Shown: in pieces, positions 1 to 8,614 of the stretch
Numbering within the stretch: the stretch's first letter is position 1
Layout of the letters: each line of letters opens with the position of its first letter
Assembly: GCA_017795025.1 (NCBI GenBank)
Contig: CP051243.1
Location: forward strand, 2,752,897-2,816,896
DNA length: 64,000 nucleotides
Direction: 5' to 3'
Source: Flavobacteriales bacterium
GTDB taxonomy: Bacteria > Bacteroidota > Bacteroidia > Flavobacteriales > Schleiferiaceae
Notes under the pieces: model-generated
What the model saw: only the letters and a program-made list of their open reading frames with translations
What the model was told of the DNA's origin: nothing
Databases searched by the model: none
Position numbers and translations under genes: made by a program

Positions 1-1
1 T

Positions 2-193
2 GACTGGGAAAATAAAACCGGTCACTTTCGATTGGAAGCCTTTATTTGTAAAGATAAGCTGCAGGGGATTCAACTTGTAGATCACGATGCTTGGGACTGG
101 TTTGATATAGAAGAGTTGCTGGAGCTTGAAATGATGATTGCCGACTTAGCGCTTCTTCCTTATTTGGATCGCTATTTAGAAGCTCAGTCCTAA
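2..193 (+). CDS. NUDIX hydrolase, C-terminal part (gene cut by window edge)
   Basis: Reading frame open from base 2 to a TAA at 191-193, giving 63 residues with no start inside the window. The text contains a DHDAWDWFDIEEL segment followed by a leucine-rich helix with a late Ala-Asp pair (MIADLALLPYL). This is how the C-terminal strand and helix of MutT-like NUDIX nucleotide pyrophosphatases read. The NUDIX box itself would lie upstream of the window, so activity cannot be judged. The last four bases overlap the stop of the convergent lipB gene. Family assignment is an inference from the tail only. Confidence 0.6.
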   Translation, partial: DWENKTGHFRLEAFICKDKLQGIQLVDHDAWDWFDIEELLELEMMIADLALLPYLDRYLEAQS

Positions 194-906
194 ACCAGAG
201 CCACCTCAAATATTTCGGCGAAGTACTTTTTGGCTTTAGACTCAACTTCAGTCATATCCACTTTATAGCCTAGCTCCTGTTCTAAGGAGGTCACCTCTTT
301 ATCGTGAATGCCACAGGGCACAATATTTTTAAAATAGTTGAGGTCGGTATTCACATTAAAGGCCCATCCATGCATGGTTACCCAGCGACTGGCTCGCACC
401 CCGAGGGCTAAGATTTTTCGTGCCTTTGGCGTTCCCACGTCGAACCATACCCCGGTTTCTCCTTCGGAACGCTCTCCTTGCAAACCATAATCTGCCAAAA
501 CCTTGATAAACACTTCTTCCAGGTAGCGCAGGTATTTATGGATATCGGGGAAAAAGTGATCTAAGTCAAGAATGGGATAGCCCACTAATTGGCCGGGGCC
601 ATGATAGGTAATATCACCTCCGCGATTAATTGGGTAAAAGCTGGCCTCAATCTCTTTTAGCTGTGCTTCACTAACCAAAAGGTGTTCGCGTTTACCACTT
701 TTACCGAGGGTGTAAACATGGGGATGCTCGCAAAATAGGAGGTGGTCTATCGTGGGCTCCTGTTCCTTTTCGGGCTTCTTACGATTGTTAAACTTCCGGT
801 CAACGGTTTCCTGGAATAGTTGCTCTTGATAGTCCCAAGCCTCTTGGTAGTCGATAACTCCAAGTTGCTCAAAGCGAACTGATTTTAAAGGGGAAGTTTC
901 GATAAT
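190..906 (-). CDS. lipB: Octanoyl-[ACP]:protein octanoyltransferase LipB, non-canonical start
   Basis: LipB moves octanoyl from acyl carrier protein to lipoyl domains of 2-oxoacid dehydrogenases and GcvH, in the cytoplasm. The signature RGGDITYHGPGQLVGYP is present, as are the KILALGV segment with the catalytic-type Lys and the NIVPCGI segment with the catalytic-type Cys. The conserved N-terminal part (VRFEQLGVIDYQEAWDYQE, then LLFCEHPHVYTLGKSG) is fully open in frame, but no ATG, GTG or TTG occurs between the upstream in-frame stop at 931-933 and an internal TTG at 678, which would remove essential sequence. The extent given assumes an ATT at 904-906 (ATC at 901-903 is the alternative), yielding about 238 residues, the normal size. 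It overlaps the end of the upstream isomerase gene by about 22 bases, suggesting translational coupling. Confidence 0.85.
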   Translation of the reverse strand: MIETSPLKSVRFEQLGVIDYQEAWDYQEQLFQETVDRKFNNRKKPEKEQEPTIDHLLFCEHPHVYTLGKSGKREHLLVSEAQLKEIEASFYPINRGGDITYHGPGQLVGYPILDLDHFFPDIHKYLRYLEEVFIKVLADYGLQGERSEGETGVWFDVGTPKARKILALGVRASRWVTMHGWAFNVNTDLNYFKNIVPCGIHDKEVTSLEQELGYKVDMTEVESKAKKYFAEIFEVALV

Positions 907-1874
907 TCGGATTTCAAGAGGTCGATAGATTTAATGTCCATAATATCCACCTCATTTAGTTCGGATAAATAGTAGGAAACCCAATCACCAAAATGCACGA
1001 GGTAAAGGGCTCTTTCAATATCACTATCACCTTTTGCCCATAGTTCAAAAACGTGGGGGGTCTTTTCGGCGATAATACCTTTAATGATATCCATGCGTTT
1101 TTGGTTGCGAGGATTATCACTTTCTCGTCTAAGGAACAGACAGCTAAACATTTTGTTTCCACCTTCCCAACCAACGAGCTCGTTGTGGTTCATTTCGGGA
1201 ACCTCTGCTTCCCAGCAAAGCATCTTGGCATTCTCATTAAGCTGCTGTCGCATACGTGCGGCAACGCCTAGATTTCCGGAGCAAGCGAGAATCTGCACGG
1301 TGCTATCTTGGAGCTTTTGCGCCAATTCTTCGGCCGCCGCTTTAATGTTTTCCTGTTCTGCCTTGAGGAGTTTAATACCCGCTTGAATATATGCTTGCGC
1401 CTCCGTGTCGATTACACCATAAGCCCTCAGGTAATAAAGCAGAAAACTAAAAGGATAGGCAAACATCGAGCGGGGAGGGTTCCCTCCAATCATACTTAGG
1501 CAGTTCCAGCCGTTTTTTTCGGCCTTTGACTTTAAGGTTCCCCCAGAGCTAATACAGGCGATGATTGCGCCCTGCTCTTCTGCTTTTTGAACCGCCTGCA
1601 AGGTTTCTTCCGTGTTACCCGAATAGGAGCAGGCAATCACCAAAGTGTGACGACTCACAAAGGCTGGAATGTCGTAATTCTTATTTACGGTGATAGGAAC
1701 TCTAGCCTCTCCACTTACGAGGTCGGCAATAGCGGAACCACCAATTCCAGAGCCTCCAAGTCCGGTAATGACTACGTTTTGGATGGCCCGATCGCTAGCG
1801 GTAAACTCGAAATTTTCAATTATCTGAAGGGCATCGGAAAGATGCTGACGGAAGTTGGCAATAAGTTCTTTCAA
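885..1874 (-). CDS. Bifunctional phosphoglucose/phosphomannose isomerase (SIS family)
   Basis: 329 residues. Predicted to interconvert fructose-6-phosphate with glucose-6-phosphate and mannose-6-phosphate. A SIS fold is visible: the GLGGSGIGGSAIADL phosphosugar-binding loop at about residues 38-52 and the second loop CSYSGNTEET at about 82-91. The C-terminal half carries EVPEMNHNELVGWE, matching the C-terminal domain of the archaeal/bacterial bifunctional PGI/PMI family, which is unrelated in overall sequence to the classical 550-residue Pgi. The start ATG fits the family length. It lies in a minus-strand run with lspA upstream (12-base gap) and overlaps the lipB N-terminus downstream. Which of the two activities dominates cannot be told from sequence. 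Confidence 0.85.
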   Translation of the reverse strand: MKELIANFRQHLSDALQIIENFEFTASDRAIQNVVITGLGGSGIGGSAIADLVSGEARVPITVNKNYDIPAFVSRHTLVIACSYSGNTEETLQAVQKAEEQGAIIACISSGGTLKSKAEKNGWNCLSMIGGNPPRSMFAYPFSFLLYYLRAYGVIDTEAQAYIQAGIKLLKAEQENIKAAAEELAQKLQDSTVQILACSGNLGVAARMRQQLNENAKMLCWEAEVPEMNHNELVGWEGGNKMFSCLFLRRESDNPRNQKRMDIIKGIIAEKTPHVFELWAKGDSDIERALYLVHFGDWVSYYLSELNEVDIMDIKSIDLLKSELSKLPL

Positions 1875-1886
1875 AGTTTGGGGTTT

Positions 1887-2507
1887 TTAGGCTTTTCTCA
1901 CATTCTCCGTTTCCTCCTTTTTCTCATCTTGGAAAACGGATTTCTGATACAAAATTAACAAACCAACTCCGGTTGAGATGGCAGCATCGGCCAAATTAAA
2001 AACAGGTCGGAAAAAAATAAAATAATCGCCTCCTAACCATTCGGGTAGGTAGCCCTTGTAGAGGGGGAAGTAGAACATGTCTACCACCTTACCAAATAAG
2101 AAAGGGGCATAACCACCGTCTTCCGAAAAGGCAGAAGCCACGTGATTGTAATCAGACGCTTCGAAAATGAGACCGTAAAAGGCCGAATCGATGATATTAC
2201 CCAAGGCCCCTGCTAGGATTAAAGCGACGGCAACAATTCCGCCTTGAGGAATTTGACGGGCTATCAAGTTTCGTAGCCAGTAGAAAATGGCAATTACTGT
2301 GGCAATGCGAAAAATGCTCAACAGTAATTTTCCCCAGCTACCGCCAAACTCGAAACCCCAGGCCATGCCGGGGTTTTCGGTAAAATGGAGAATAAACCAG
2401 TCGGCAATCACCAAATCCTCCCCTAAAGTAAAGGAGGTTTTCACCCAAATCTTTAAGGCTTGATCAGCAATTAAAACAGCTAAGATTATTAGCAGCGCTT
2501 TGCGCAT
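1887..2507 (-). CDS. lspA: Lipoprotein signal peptidase (signal peptidase II)
   Basis: 206-residue inner-membrane aspartic peptidase that cleaves lipoprotein signal peptides after diacylglyceryl modification. Four hydrophobic stretches are visible, starting with an N-terminal segment containing the conserved IADQ (Asp15). The two catalytic aspartates are in GALGNIIDSAFYG (Asp107) and FNLADAAIS (Asp174). The region between them (about 112-160) is longer than in E. coli LspA, as is usual for Bacteroidota. The C-terminus is a charged, probably cytoplasmic tail. It starts one base after the stop of the dksA-like gene and is probably co-transcribed with it. The window encodes several lipobox proteins that would be substrates. 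Confidence 0.95.
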   Translation of the reverse strand: MRKALLIILAVLIADQALKIWVKTSFTLGEDLVIADWFILHFTENPGMAWGFEFGGSWGKLLLSIFRIATVIAIFYWLRNLIARQIPQGGIVAVALILAGALGNIIDSAFYGLIFEASDYNHVASAFSEDGGYAPFLFGKVVDMFYFPLYKGYLPEWLGGDYFIFFRPVFNLADAAISTGVGLLILYQKSVFQDEKKEETENVRKA

Positions 2508-2508
2508 A

Positions 2509-2886
2509 TTATTGGCGGTTTTTAGCCTCGATGCTCAAGGTAGCGTGAGGAACAAGACGCAAGCGTTCTTTGCTAATTAACTTACCCGTTACACGACACA
2601 CGCCATAGGTCTTATTTTCGATACGATTAAGGGCATTGTGGAGGTCGCGAATAAATTTCTCCTGACGGGCCGCAAGCTGACTATTGGCTTCCTTACTCAT
2701 GGTGTCCGAGCCCTCTTCAAAAGCCTTAAAGGTAGGCGAGGTATCATCGGTACCATTATTACGATCGTTGGCAAAGTTCTCCTTAAGCACATTAAGGTCG
2801 GCCTCCGCTTTTTCAATTTTGCTAAGGATTAAATCCCGAAACTCTGCGAGTTCTTCATCGGAGTATCTTAACTTTTCTTCGCTCAT
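2509..2886 (-). CDS. TraR/DksA-family protein lacking the zinc cysteines
   Basis: 125 residues. An N-terminal helical hairpin (about 1-90, rich in Glu, Lys and Leu) is followed by the DksA-type C-terminal segment YGVCRVTGKLISKERL and VPHATLSI. Classical DksA binds the RNA polymerase secondary channel and holds a C4 zinc. Here only Cys97 remains; the other ligand positions are Gly, His and Thr-like, as in the common Bacteroidota version of this family. The protein may still act on RNA polymerase, but zinc binding in the classical way is unlikely. It sits between ileS and lspA on the minus strand, and an 81-base gap separates it from ileS. Confidence 0.8.
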   Translation of the reverse strand: MSEEKLRYSDEELAEFRDLILSKIEKAEADLNVLKENFANDRNNGTDDTSPTFKAFEEGSDTMSKEANSQLAARQEKFIRDLHNALNRIENKTYGVCRVTGKLISKERLRLVPHATLSIEAKNRQ

Positions 2887-2943
2887 AAGGCGTTGATTTT
2901 TAAAGTATTAAAAGGGCCCCTAGGGCTGTTTTTATGAATTGGC

Positions 2944-2951
2944 CAAATATA
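2944..2951 (-). promoter_or_regulatory. Candidate -7 element for the dksA-like/lspA run
   Basis: On the minus strand the sequence TATATTTG matches the Bacteroidota -7 consensus TAnnTTTG exactly, about 58 bases before the ATG at 2886. No TTG sits at the expected 19-20 base distance upstream, so only half of the promoter is supported. Confidence 0.3.
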
Positions 2952-2968
2952 GAAAAAACCCCAAATGA

Positions 2969-5900
2969 CTAGAGCAGCGCTAATCGGCTGTTAAGTCCTT
3001 CAAAATCAAGAGCTTCTCCTTCGAAGTCTGCTTCTTGCCAGTGAATGGCATCTGCAAGAACTTCAGCTTTAACATAATTTTCATTGGCTTGAAGCGCCGC
3101 TTTAAGCGTACTATCCTCTTTAAGGCGTAGCTCGATGCGATCGGTAACCTCCAAGCCGCTATCTTTTCGTAAGTTCTGAATGCGGTTTACTAGTTCCCGA
3201 GCAATACCCTCATTACGTAGGTCCTCGTCAATGTGAATGTCCAGGGCCACCGTCCACTTATTCTCGCTCATCACCAACCAACCAGGAATATCCTCGGTGT
3301 GGATTTCTACATCCTCAGCTTCAATACGCTGTAGCTTGCCATCTAATTCAATTTCATAGTATCCTTGGTTTTCCAAGGCGGCAATTTCACTTTGATCGAA
3401 ATCACGAATTAGCGCAGCGATTTGCTTCATCTGCTTGCCAAAGCGAGGACCTAGTTTTTTAAAGTCGGGCTTTATGCTCTTTACCAAAACACCTTCTACC
3501 TCACGTAAAACCTCGAGTTCTTTAACGTTAACTTCGGCAATTAGTATGTCTTTAATACTGTTTAATAGCGATTCACTTTCATCGCTAAGGGCCGGCACCA
3601 TAATCTTCTGTAGCGGCTGACGCAGCTTGATACCCTCCTTTTTACGCAGGGAATGTACCATAGAGCTCAATTGACGTGTTGTGGCCATGCGCTCATTTAA
3701 GCGAGCATCAATCGCCTTTTCCTGGGCTTTGGGCCAATAGCTGAGATGTACTGATTGCCCGGCGCCATTTTCTAAATCCTGATAAAGACGATCGGCAAAG
3801 AAGGGAGCAATAGGCGAAATTAATTGCGCCAAATTGCGCAAACAGCGATAAAGTGTATCGTAGGCCATCTGCTTATCCTCACTCATCTCGCCTTTCCAAA
3901 AACGACGACGATTTAAGCGAACGTACCAATTGCTCAGCTCCTCATCAACAAAATATTCAATGGCACGAGCAGCTTTGGTGGGCTCGTAGTCCTGATAGCT
4001 ATTTTCCACCTTTAAAATAAGTTCTTGCAAACGGGATAAAATCCAACGGTCGAGTTCAGGACGACGCTCCCAGGCCGACTCCTTATTGGCATCGTAAGTA
4101 TAGCCATCGATATTGGCATAAAGTGCGAAGAAGGAATAGGTGTTGTAAAGGGTGCCAAAGAAACGACGCTGCACTTCGGCCACGCCCTCTAAATCAAACT
4201 TTAAATTATCCCAGGGAGAGGCATTGCTAATCATATACCAGCGAACGGGATCACTACCAAACTTTTCAATGGTACTAAAGGGGTCTACAGCATTGCCCAG
4301 GCGCTTCGACATCTTAGCGCCATTTTTATCTAAAACGAGACCGTTCGAAACCACATTCTTATACGCAACTCTATCGAAAACCAAACCGGCTATAGCGTGT
4401 AAGGTGTAAAACCAGCCTCGAGTTTGATCTACGCCCTCAGCGATAAAATCGGCGGGATAAAGTTGGTCGAACTGCTCCTTGTTTTCAAAAGGATAATGCC
4501 ATTGGGCATAGGGCATAGACCCCGAGTCGAACCAAACATCAATCAAGTCGGATTCTCGATGCATCGGCTTTCCAGAGTCGGAAACCAATACAATTTTGTC
4601 TACAATATGTCGGTGTAAATCAACCTGGGCATAATTGGCCTCTGACATATCTCCTGGCTCAAACTGGGCAAAGGGATGTTCTTGCATAAAGCCTTTTTGC
4701 ACCGCTTCATCACAAGCCTCTTTTAGTTCGGCAATACTGCCAAAAACTTTCTGCTCTGTACCATCTTCGGTAGACCAAATCGGGAGGGGAATTCCCCAGT
4801 ATCTTGAACGACTAAGGTTCCAATCATTGGCATTTTCCAGCCAATTGCCAAAGCGACCTTCACCAGTACTTTTTGGCTTCCAGTTAATGGTTTTATTTAA
4901 AGCAACTAACTGCTCGCGCTTCTCAGTCACTTTAATAAACCAAGAGTCTAAAGGATAGTACAAAACGGGTTTATCCGTTCGCCAACAATGGGGGTAGGAG
5001 TGATTGTATTTCTCAACCTTAAAGGCCTGATTGCGCTCCTTGAGTAGAATGGAAATTTCCACATCTAGGGAACGCTCGGGAGCTTCCCCATCTAAATAGT
5101 ATTCGTTTTTAACGTACCAGCCACCAAAGGGACCAATACCCTCACGCATTCTACCTTGGAGGTCAACTAGGGGAACAGGATTATCATTATCGTCCAAGAT
5201 CAACATGGGCGGCACGGGCGGATTGGCTTCTTTGGCCACCTTGGCATCATCGGCACCAAAAGTAGGGGCGGTATGCACAATGCCCGTTCCATCTTCGGTA
5301 GTTACAAAGTCACCAAGGATAATTCGAAAAGCATTTTCTGCCCCTTCATAAGGCTGCGCCCAATCGAGTAACTGCTCATAGCGAAGGTTTTCGAGCTCGG
5401 CTCCTTTTCCTTCCCAAACTAGGCGCCATGGGATTAGTTTATCCCCAAGTTTATAAGCCTCCATATCGGCTTCAGCTCCTTCGGCCTTAAAGTATTTACT
5501 TACTAAGCTTTTGGCTAAAACCACCTTTTGGCCTAAGCCGGTGTAGGGGTTAAAGCTATCGATCATTTGATAATCGATTTTAGGACCTACCGTAAGTGCG
5601 GTATTCGAGGGAAGGGTCCAAGGGGTGGTGGTCCAGGCGATGTAATAAACCCGGTCATCGCTTTTCACCGCCTCCCCAAATAGCGCCTTAAACTTTTCAT
5701 CCTTTAGGGCAATAAACTGAGCGATGGCTGAGGTGTCTTTCACATCGCGATAAGACCCAGGCATGTTGAGTTCGTGAGAGCTAAGTCCGGTTCCAGCCTT
5801 TGGACTGTAGGGCTGAATGGTATAGCCTTTATAAATAAGTTTTTTATCCCAAAGCTGTTTTAAAAGCCACCATACCGATTCCATGTATTTAGGTTGATAG

Positions 5901-6355
5901 GTAACATAGGGATCGTCCATATCTACCCAGTAACCCATTTTTTCGGTCAGGTCGTTCCAGATATCGGTATAGCGCATTACCGCCTTTTTACAGGCTTCAT
6001 TGTACTCCTCAACACTAATGCTCTTTCCGATATCTTCTTTGGTGATTCCAAGTTCTTTTTCCACGCCAAGCTCAACTGGTAAGCCGTGGGTGTCCCAGCC
6101 TGCTTTGCGTTTTACTTGTTTCCCTTGTAGGGTTTGAAAACGGCAAAAAATATCCTTAATCGCACGGGCCATAACGTGATGGATCCCCGGCATGCCGTTG
6201 GCAGAGGGAGGGCCTTCATAAAACACAAAGCTGGGCGCACCATCTCTACTGCTTATGCTCTTGGCAAAGCTGTCGTCCTTTTTCCAGAAATCGAGGATTT
6301 CACGGTTGATGGCGGCAAGGTCTAATCGCTTGTACTCAGGATAATTGCGGGACAT
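2969..6355 (-). CDS. ileS: Isoleucyl-tRNA synthetase
   Basis: 1128 residues, a class I aminoacyl-tRNA synthetase charging tRNA-Ile. The HIGH-type motif reads PPSANGMPGIHH (residues 49-60), the family block WDTHGLPVE follows, and the KMSKS motif reads KMSKR (681-685). An insertion editing domain of normal size (about 200-420) includes TEDGTGIVHTAPTFGADD, the CP1 editing signature. The C-terminal anticodon-binding domain is long, without an obvious zinc-finger Cys cluster, as in the IleS2-like long type. The ATG at 6355 is the natural start. The gene reads divergently from the channel gene at 6611. Confidence 0.97.
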   Translation of the reverse strand: MSRNYPEYKRLDLAAINREILDFWKKDDSFAKSISSRDGAPSFVFYEGPPSANGMPGIHHVMARAIKDIFCRFQTLQGKQVKRKAGWDTHGLPVELGVEKELGITKEDIGKSISVEEYNEACKKAVMRYTDIWNDLTEKMGYWVDMDDPYVTYQPKYMESVWWLLKQLWDKKLIYKGYTIQPYSPKAGTGLSSHELNMPGSYRDVKDTSAIAQFIALKDEKFKALFGEAVKSDDRVYYIAWTTTPWTLPSNTALTVGPKIDYQMIDSFNPYTGLGQKVVLAKSLVSKYFKAEGAEADMEAYKLGDKLIPWRLVWEGKGAELENLRYEQLLDWAQPYEGAENAFRIILGDFVTTEDGTGIVHTAPTFGADDAKVAKEANPPVPPMLILDDNDNPVPLVDLQGRMREGIGPFGGWYVKNEYYLDGEAPERSLDVEISILLKERNQAFKVEKYNHSYPHCWRTDKPVLYYPLDSWFIKVTEKREQLVALNKTINWKPKSTGEGRFGNWLENANDWNLSRSRYWGIPLPIWSTEDGTEQKVFGSIAELKEACDEAVQKGFMQEHPFAQFEPGDMSEANYAQVDLHRHIVDKIVLVSDSGKPMHRESDLIDVWFDSGSMPYAQWHYPFENKEQFDQLYPADFIAEGVDQTRGWFYTLHAIAGLVFDRVAYKNVVSNGLVLDKNGAKMSKRLGNAVDPFSTIEKFGSDPVRWYMISNASPWDNLKFDLEGVAEVQRRFFGTLYNTYSFFALYANIDGYTYDANKESAWERRPELDRWILSRLQELILKVENSYQDYEPTKAARAIEYFVDEELSNWYVRLNRRRFWKGEMSEDKQMAYDTLYRCLRNLAQLISPIAPFFADRLYQDLENGAGQSVHLSYWPKAQEKAIDARLNERMATTRQLSSMVHSLRKKEGIKLRQPLQKIMVPALSDESESLLNSIKDILIAEVNVKELEVLREVEGVLVKSIKPDFKKLGPRFGKQMKQIAALIRDFDQSEIAALENQGYYEIELDGKLQRIEAEDVEIHTEDIPGWLVMSENKWTVALDIHIDEDLRNEGIARELVNRIQNLRKDSGLEVTDRIELRLKEDSTLKAALQANENYVKAEVLADAIHWQEADFEGEALDFEGLNSRLALL

Positions 6356-6564
6356 TTTAGCGTCAATTTTTAAAAGACTGCGAAGGTAATGATTTCGAGT
6401 GGTTACACGGTCTCCCCTACAAGTTGTTAGACCACATGCTCCTTTGATGATTAGGGAAGGGATTTTTTGTGTTCCAGCAGTCGGCCTTCACCTAATCGCT
6501 TGGCTGCGGCGAAAGGTAAATCGGGCCTTGGATTTTGGCGAAGGATGCTCGTTTTTGCGATTCT

Positions 6565-6593
6565 TGAAATCAGGTATTTCCTATTACTTTAGA
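6565..6593 (+). promoter_or_regulatory. Candidate promoter of the GluR0-like channel gene
   Basis: TTG at 6565-6567, an 18-base spacer, then TACTTTAG at 6586-6593. This differs at one base from the Bacteroidota -7 consensus TAnnTTTG, and the spacer is one base shorter than usual. It ends 17 bases before the ATG at 6611, a plausible short leader. Confidence 0.4.
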
Positions 6594-6610
6594 GGCCAAA
6601 TTCCCATTTT

Positions 6611-7666
6611 ATGAGATTTCGATTACTGCTATTTGCCAGTCTTTTAAGCGGATTAATCTGCGCGCAGGATTCTACCCTCACCATTGGCTTAAAAAAAACC
6701 CCGCCCTTTATTATGCAAGATGCATCGGGCAGACCATCGGGTTTAAGTCATAGCTTTTGGGAGCTCATCGACGATCAGGTGCCAGCCAAAATTAAATACC
6801 ACTGGTACGAAGATGTTGAAAGTATGCTGGAAGCGGTAGCTCGCGAAGAGGTGGATTTTTCGATTAATCCCATAACGGTAACCGAGCAGCGCATGGATAG
6901 CCTCGATTTCTCGCAACCGTATTTTATCTCCGGAACCGCCATGGTACGGAGGGCCGAGAACTCTTGGATGATTTTCTTGGAGAACTTTTTTAGCAAACAG
7001 TTTTTCTCGGCTATTGCTATTTTACTGGGGGTGATTCTTTTGTTTGGAATCCTAGTTTGGCTTTTTGAACGTCAGAAAAAGGAAGGCACGCAGTTTAGGC
7101 GTAATTGGCGAGGAATTTTAGATGGATTTTGGTGGTCGGCAGTTACTATGACCACCGTGGGTTATGGGGATAAATCGCCAGAAACCGGAGGTGGTCGCAC
7201 CATCGCCTTTATTTGGATGTTTACCGCCATCTTATTGATTTCGGGTTTAACCGCAGGGGTGGCCTCAGCGCTTACCGTAAAAAGTATGGAGAGCAAGATT
7301 GAAAATGTGGAAGACTTACGTCGATTTAAAACGGGTACTATTGATGCCACTGGCACGGCGGAATACTTGCGCAATTATGGTTTACCCGATGTCTACTTCG
7401 AAAGTGTGGAAGAGGGCTTTGCGGCCTTAAAGGCTGGGGAGATTGACATTTTTGTTTTCGACAGACCCGTTTTGCGATTCTATTTGGAAAAAGGCGATAA
7501 TCAGGATTTGGTTTTAGATGATCGTAACTTAAAAACAGATTACTACAGCTTCACCTATCCCAAGCATAGTTCGTTACGTGCGGCTCTCGACCCCAAGATT
7601 GTTAAGGCCCTAAAGTCCGACTCTTGGAACTTTATTTTAAGACGGGCTAGTAAAACCGGCGATTAG
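6611..7666 (+). CDS. Prokaryotic ionotropic glutamate-receptor-like K+ channel (GluR0 type)
   Basis: 351 residues combining a periplasmic ligand-binding domain with a potassium pore. Order: signal peptide (1-18); binding lobe S1 (22-115), with the NPITVTEQR...FSQPY block where Arg94 matches the ligand-carboxylate arginine of the SBP3/iGluR fold; first membrane helix (131-153); pore loop with TMTTVGYGD (179-187), the K+ selectivity filter; second pore helix (197-219); binding lobe S2 (225-345) with an acidic Asp in IDIFVFDRP. This is the architecture of GluR0 from Synechocystis: an SBP split by a KcsA-like pore and lacking the extra C-terminal helix of eukaryotic receptors. Function as a ligand-gated K+ channel is inferred; the ligand is unknown. 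It stands alone with its own candidate promoter. Confidence 0.88.
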   Translation: MRFRLLLFASLLSGLICAQDSTLTIGLKKTPPFIMQDASGRPSGLSHSFWELIDDQVPAKIKYHWYEDVESMLEAVAREEVDFSINPITVTEQRMDSLDFSQPYFISGTAMVRRAENSWMIFLENFFSKQFFSAIAILLGVILLFGILVWLFERQKKEGTQFRRNWRGILDGFWWSAVTMTTVGYGDKSPETGGGRTIAFIWMFTAILLISGLTAGVASALTVKSMESKIENVEDLRRFKTGTIDATGTAEYLRNYGLPDVYFESVEEGFAALKAGEIDIFVFDRPVLRFYLEKGDNQDLVLDDRNLKTDYYSFTYPKHSSLRAALDPKIVKALKSDSWNFILRRASKTGD

Positions 7667-7717
7667 CCAACAAACAAAACCCTTTCTTAAAACCTTATAC
7701 AGAAAACGACATTAAGT

Positions 7718-8614
7718 ATGAAAGCAAAACATCTATTCCCATTCTTCGCATTAGCAATTGCCGTAGGTTGCAATCAAAACGCCGGTTCCAAAGAATCTTC
7801 CGATGCCAAAAAGGAGGAGCCAACTAAAGAAGAAGCCAGCGCATCAGCCGCCAAGGCAAGCTTAGAAATGGAATGGGATAGTGAAGTCTATTACCCTACT
7901 AATGAGTCGGTGCTTTATGAGCCCAACCAGAATATATTGTACGTAAGTTGTATTGCGGGTAAACCCACCGAAATTGACGGCAAAGGGCATATTGCGCGAA
8001 TGGCGGTCGACGGTAGCATTATTGATTCGGTTTGGGCCCGAGGCCTAAACGCGCCTAAGGGAATGTGCATTTTCGATGGTCGATTATATGTAAGTGATGT
8101 AAATAGAATCGTGTCGATAAACCTTGATAACCCAGAGGACAAGGTGGCTTATGAAGTGCCAGGCTCGGTATTTTTAAACGACCTAACTGCCGGTCTTCGA
8201 GGCGTGTTTTTCTCGGATATGCAAACCGGGATGCTCCATTACCTGGAATCAGGTATAGTGCATACCATCAACGAAAACCTTCCTAATTTGAATGGACTGG
8301 CCTATTTCGAAAACCAGCTTTATGCGCTTAACGCAGATGGTTTATTACGACTGTCGCCAGGAGGAGAAGTTCTTGAAACGGTAAATAGCACTGTAACCGG
8401 TGGGGATGGACTTATCCCCTTGGGAGATAATCGCTTTATAGCCAGTCGCTGGCAAGGCGAAATTTGGTTTATCGAGGGTCCAGAGGCGCATAAAATGTTC
8501 GACGCTACCGCTGATGAAATTCAAACTGCGGATATTGGTTATAACCCCAATACGCAAACCGTGTATGCGCCGCGTTTCTTTGCCAATAAAGTAACGGCCT
8601 TTAAACTGAAATAA
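7718..8614 (+). CDS. SMP-30/gluconolactonase-like beta-propeller lipoprotein
   Basis: 298 residues. A lipoprotein signal ends at AVGC (Cys18), followed by a charged Lys/Glu/Ser/Ala linker (about 20-50). The rest resembles a six-bladed propeller of the SMP-30/gluconolactonase/NHL kind: NVLYEPNQN-like entry, RGLNAPKGMCIFDGRLYVSDVNRI, and ENLPNLNGLAY, with the Asp-Asn-containing turns that bind a divalent metal in the family. Related Bacteroidota lipoproteins are annotated as SMP-30-like without a proven substrate. It is the only plus-strand neighbour of the channel gene, 51 bases downstream, and could be co-transcribed with it. Its stop abuts the stop of the convergent ATPase gene with no base between. 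Confidence 0.7.
   Translation: MKAKHLFPFFALAIAVGCNQNAGSKESSDAKKEEPTKEEASASAAKASLEMEWDSEVYYPTNESVLYEPNQNILYVSCIAGKPTEIDGKGHIARMAVDGSIIDSVWARGLNAPKGMCIFDGRLYVSDVNRIVSINLDNPEDKVAYEVPGSVFLNDLTAGLRGVFFSDMQTGMLHYLESGIVHTINENLPNLNGLAYFENQLYALNADGLLRLSPGGEVLETVNSTVTGGDGLIPLGDNRFIASRWQGEIWFIEGPEAHKMFDATADEIQTADIGYNPNTQTVYAPRFFANKVTAFKLK

Noticed and set aside
1587-1958. Plus-strand open frame of 123 codons opposite the isomerase and lspA
   Set aside because: Lies antisense to two clearly coding genes and its product has no recognisable motif; a shadow frame.
6356-6610. Possible small RNA or tRNA in the ileS-channel spacer
   Set aside because: No cloverleaf or TTCGA-type T-loop context and no T-box-like leader could be read; only the candidate promoter is listed.
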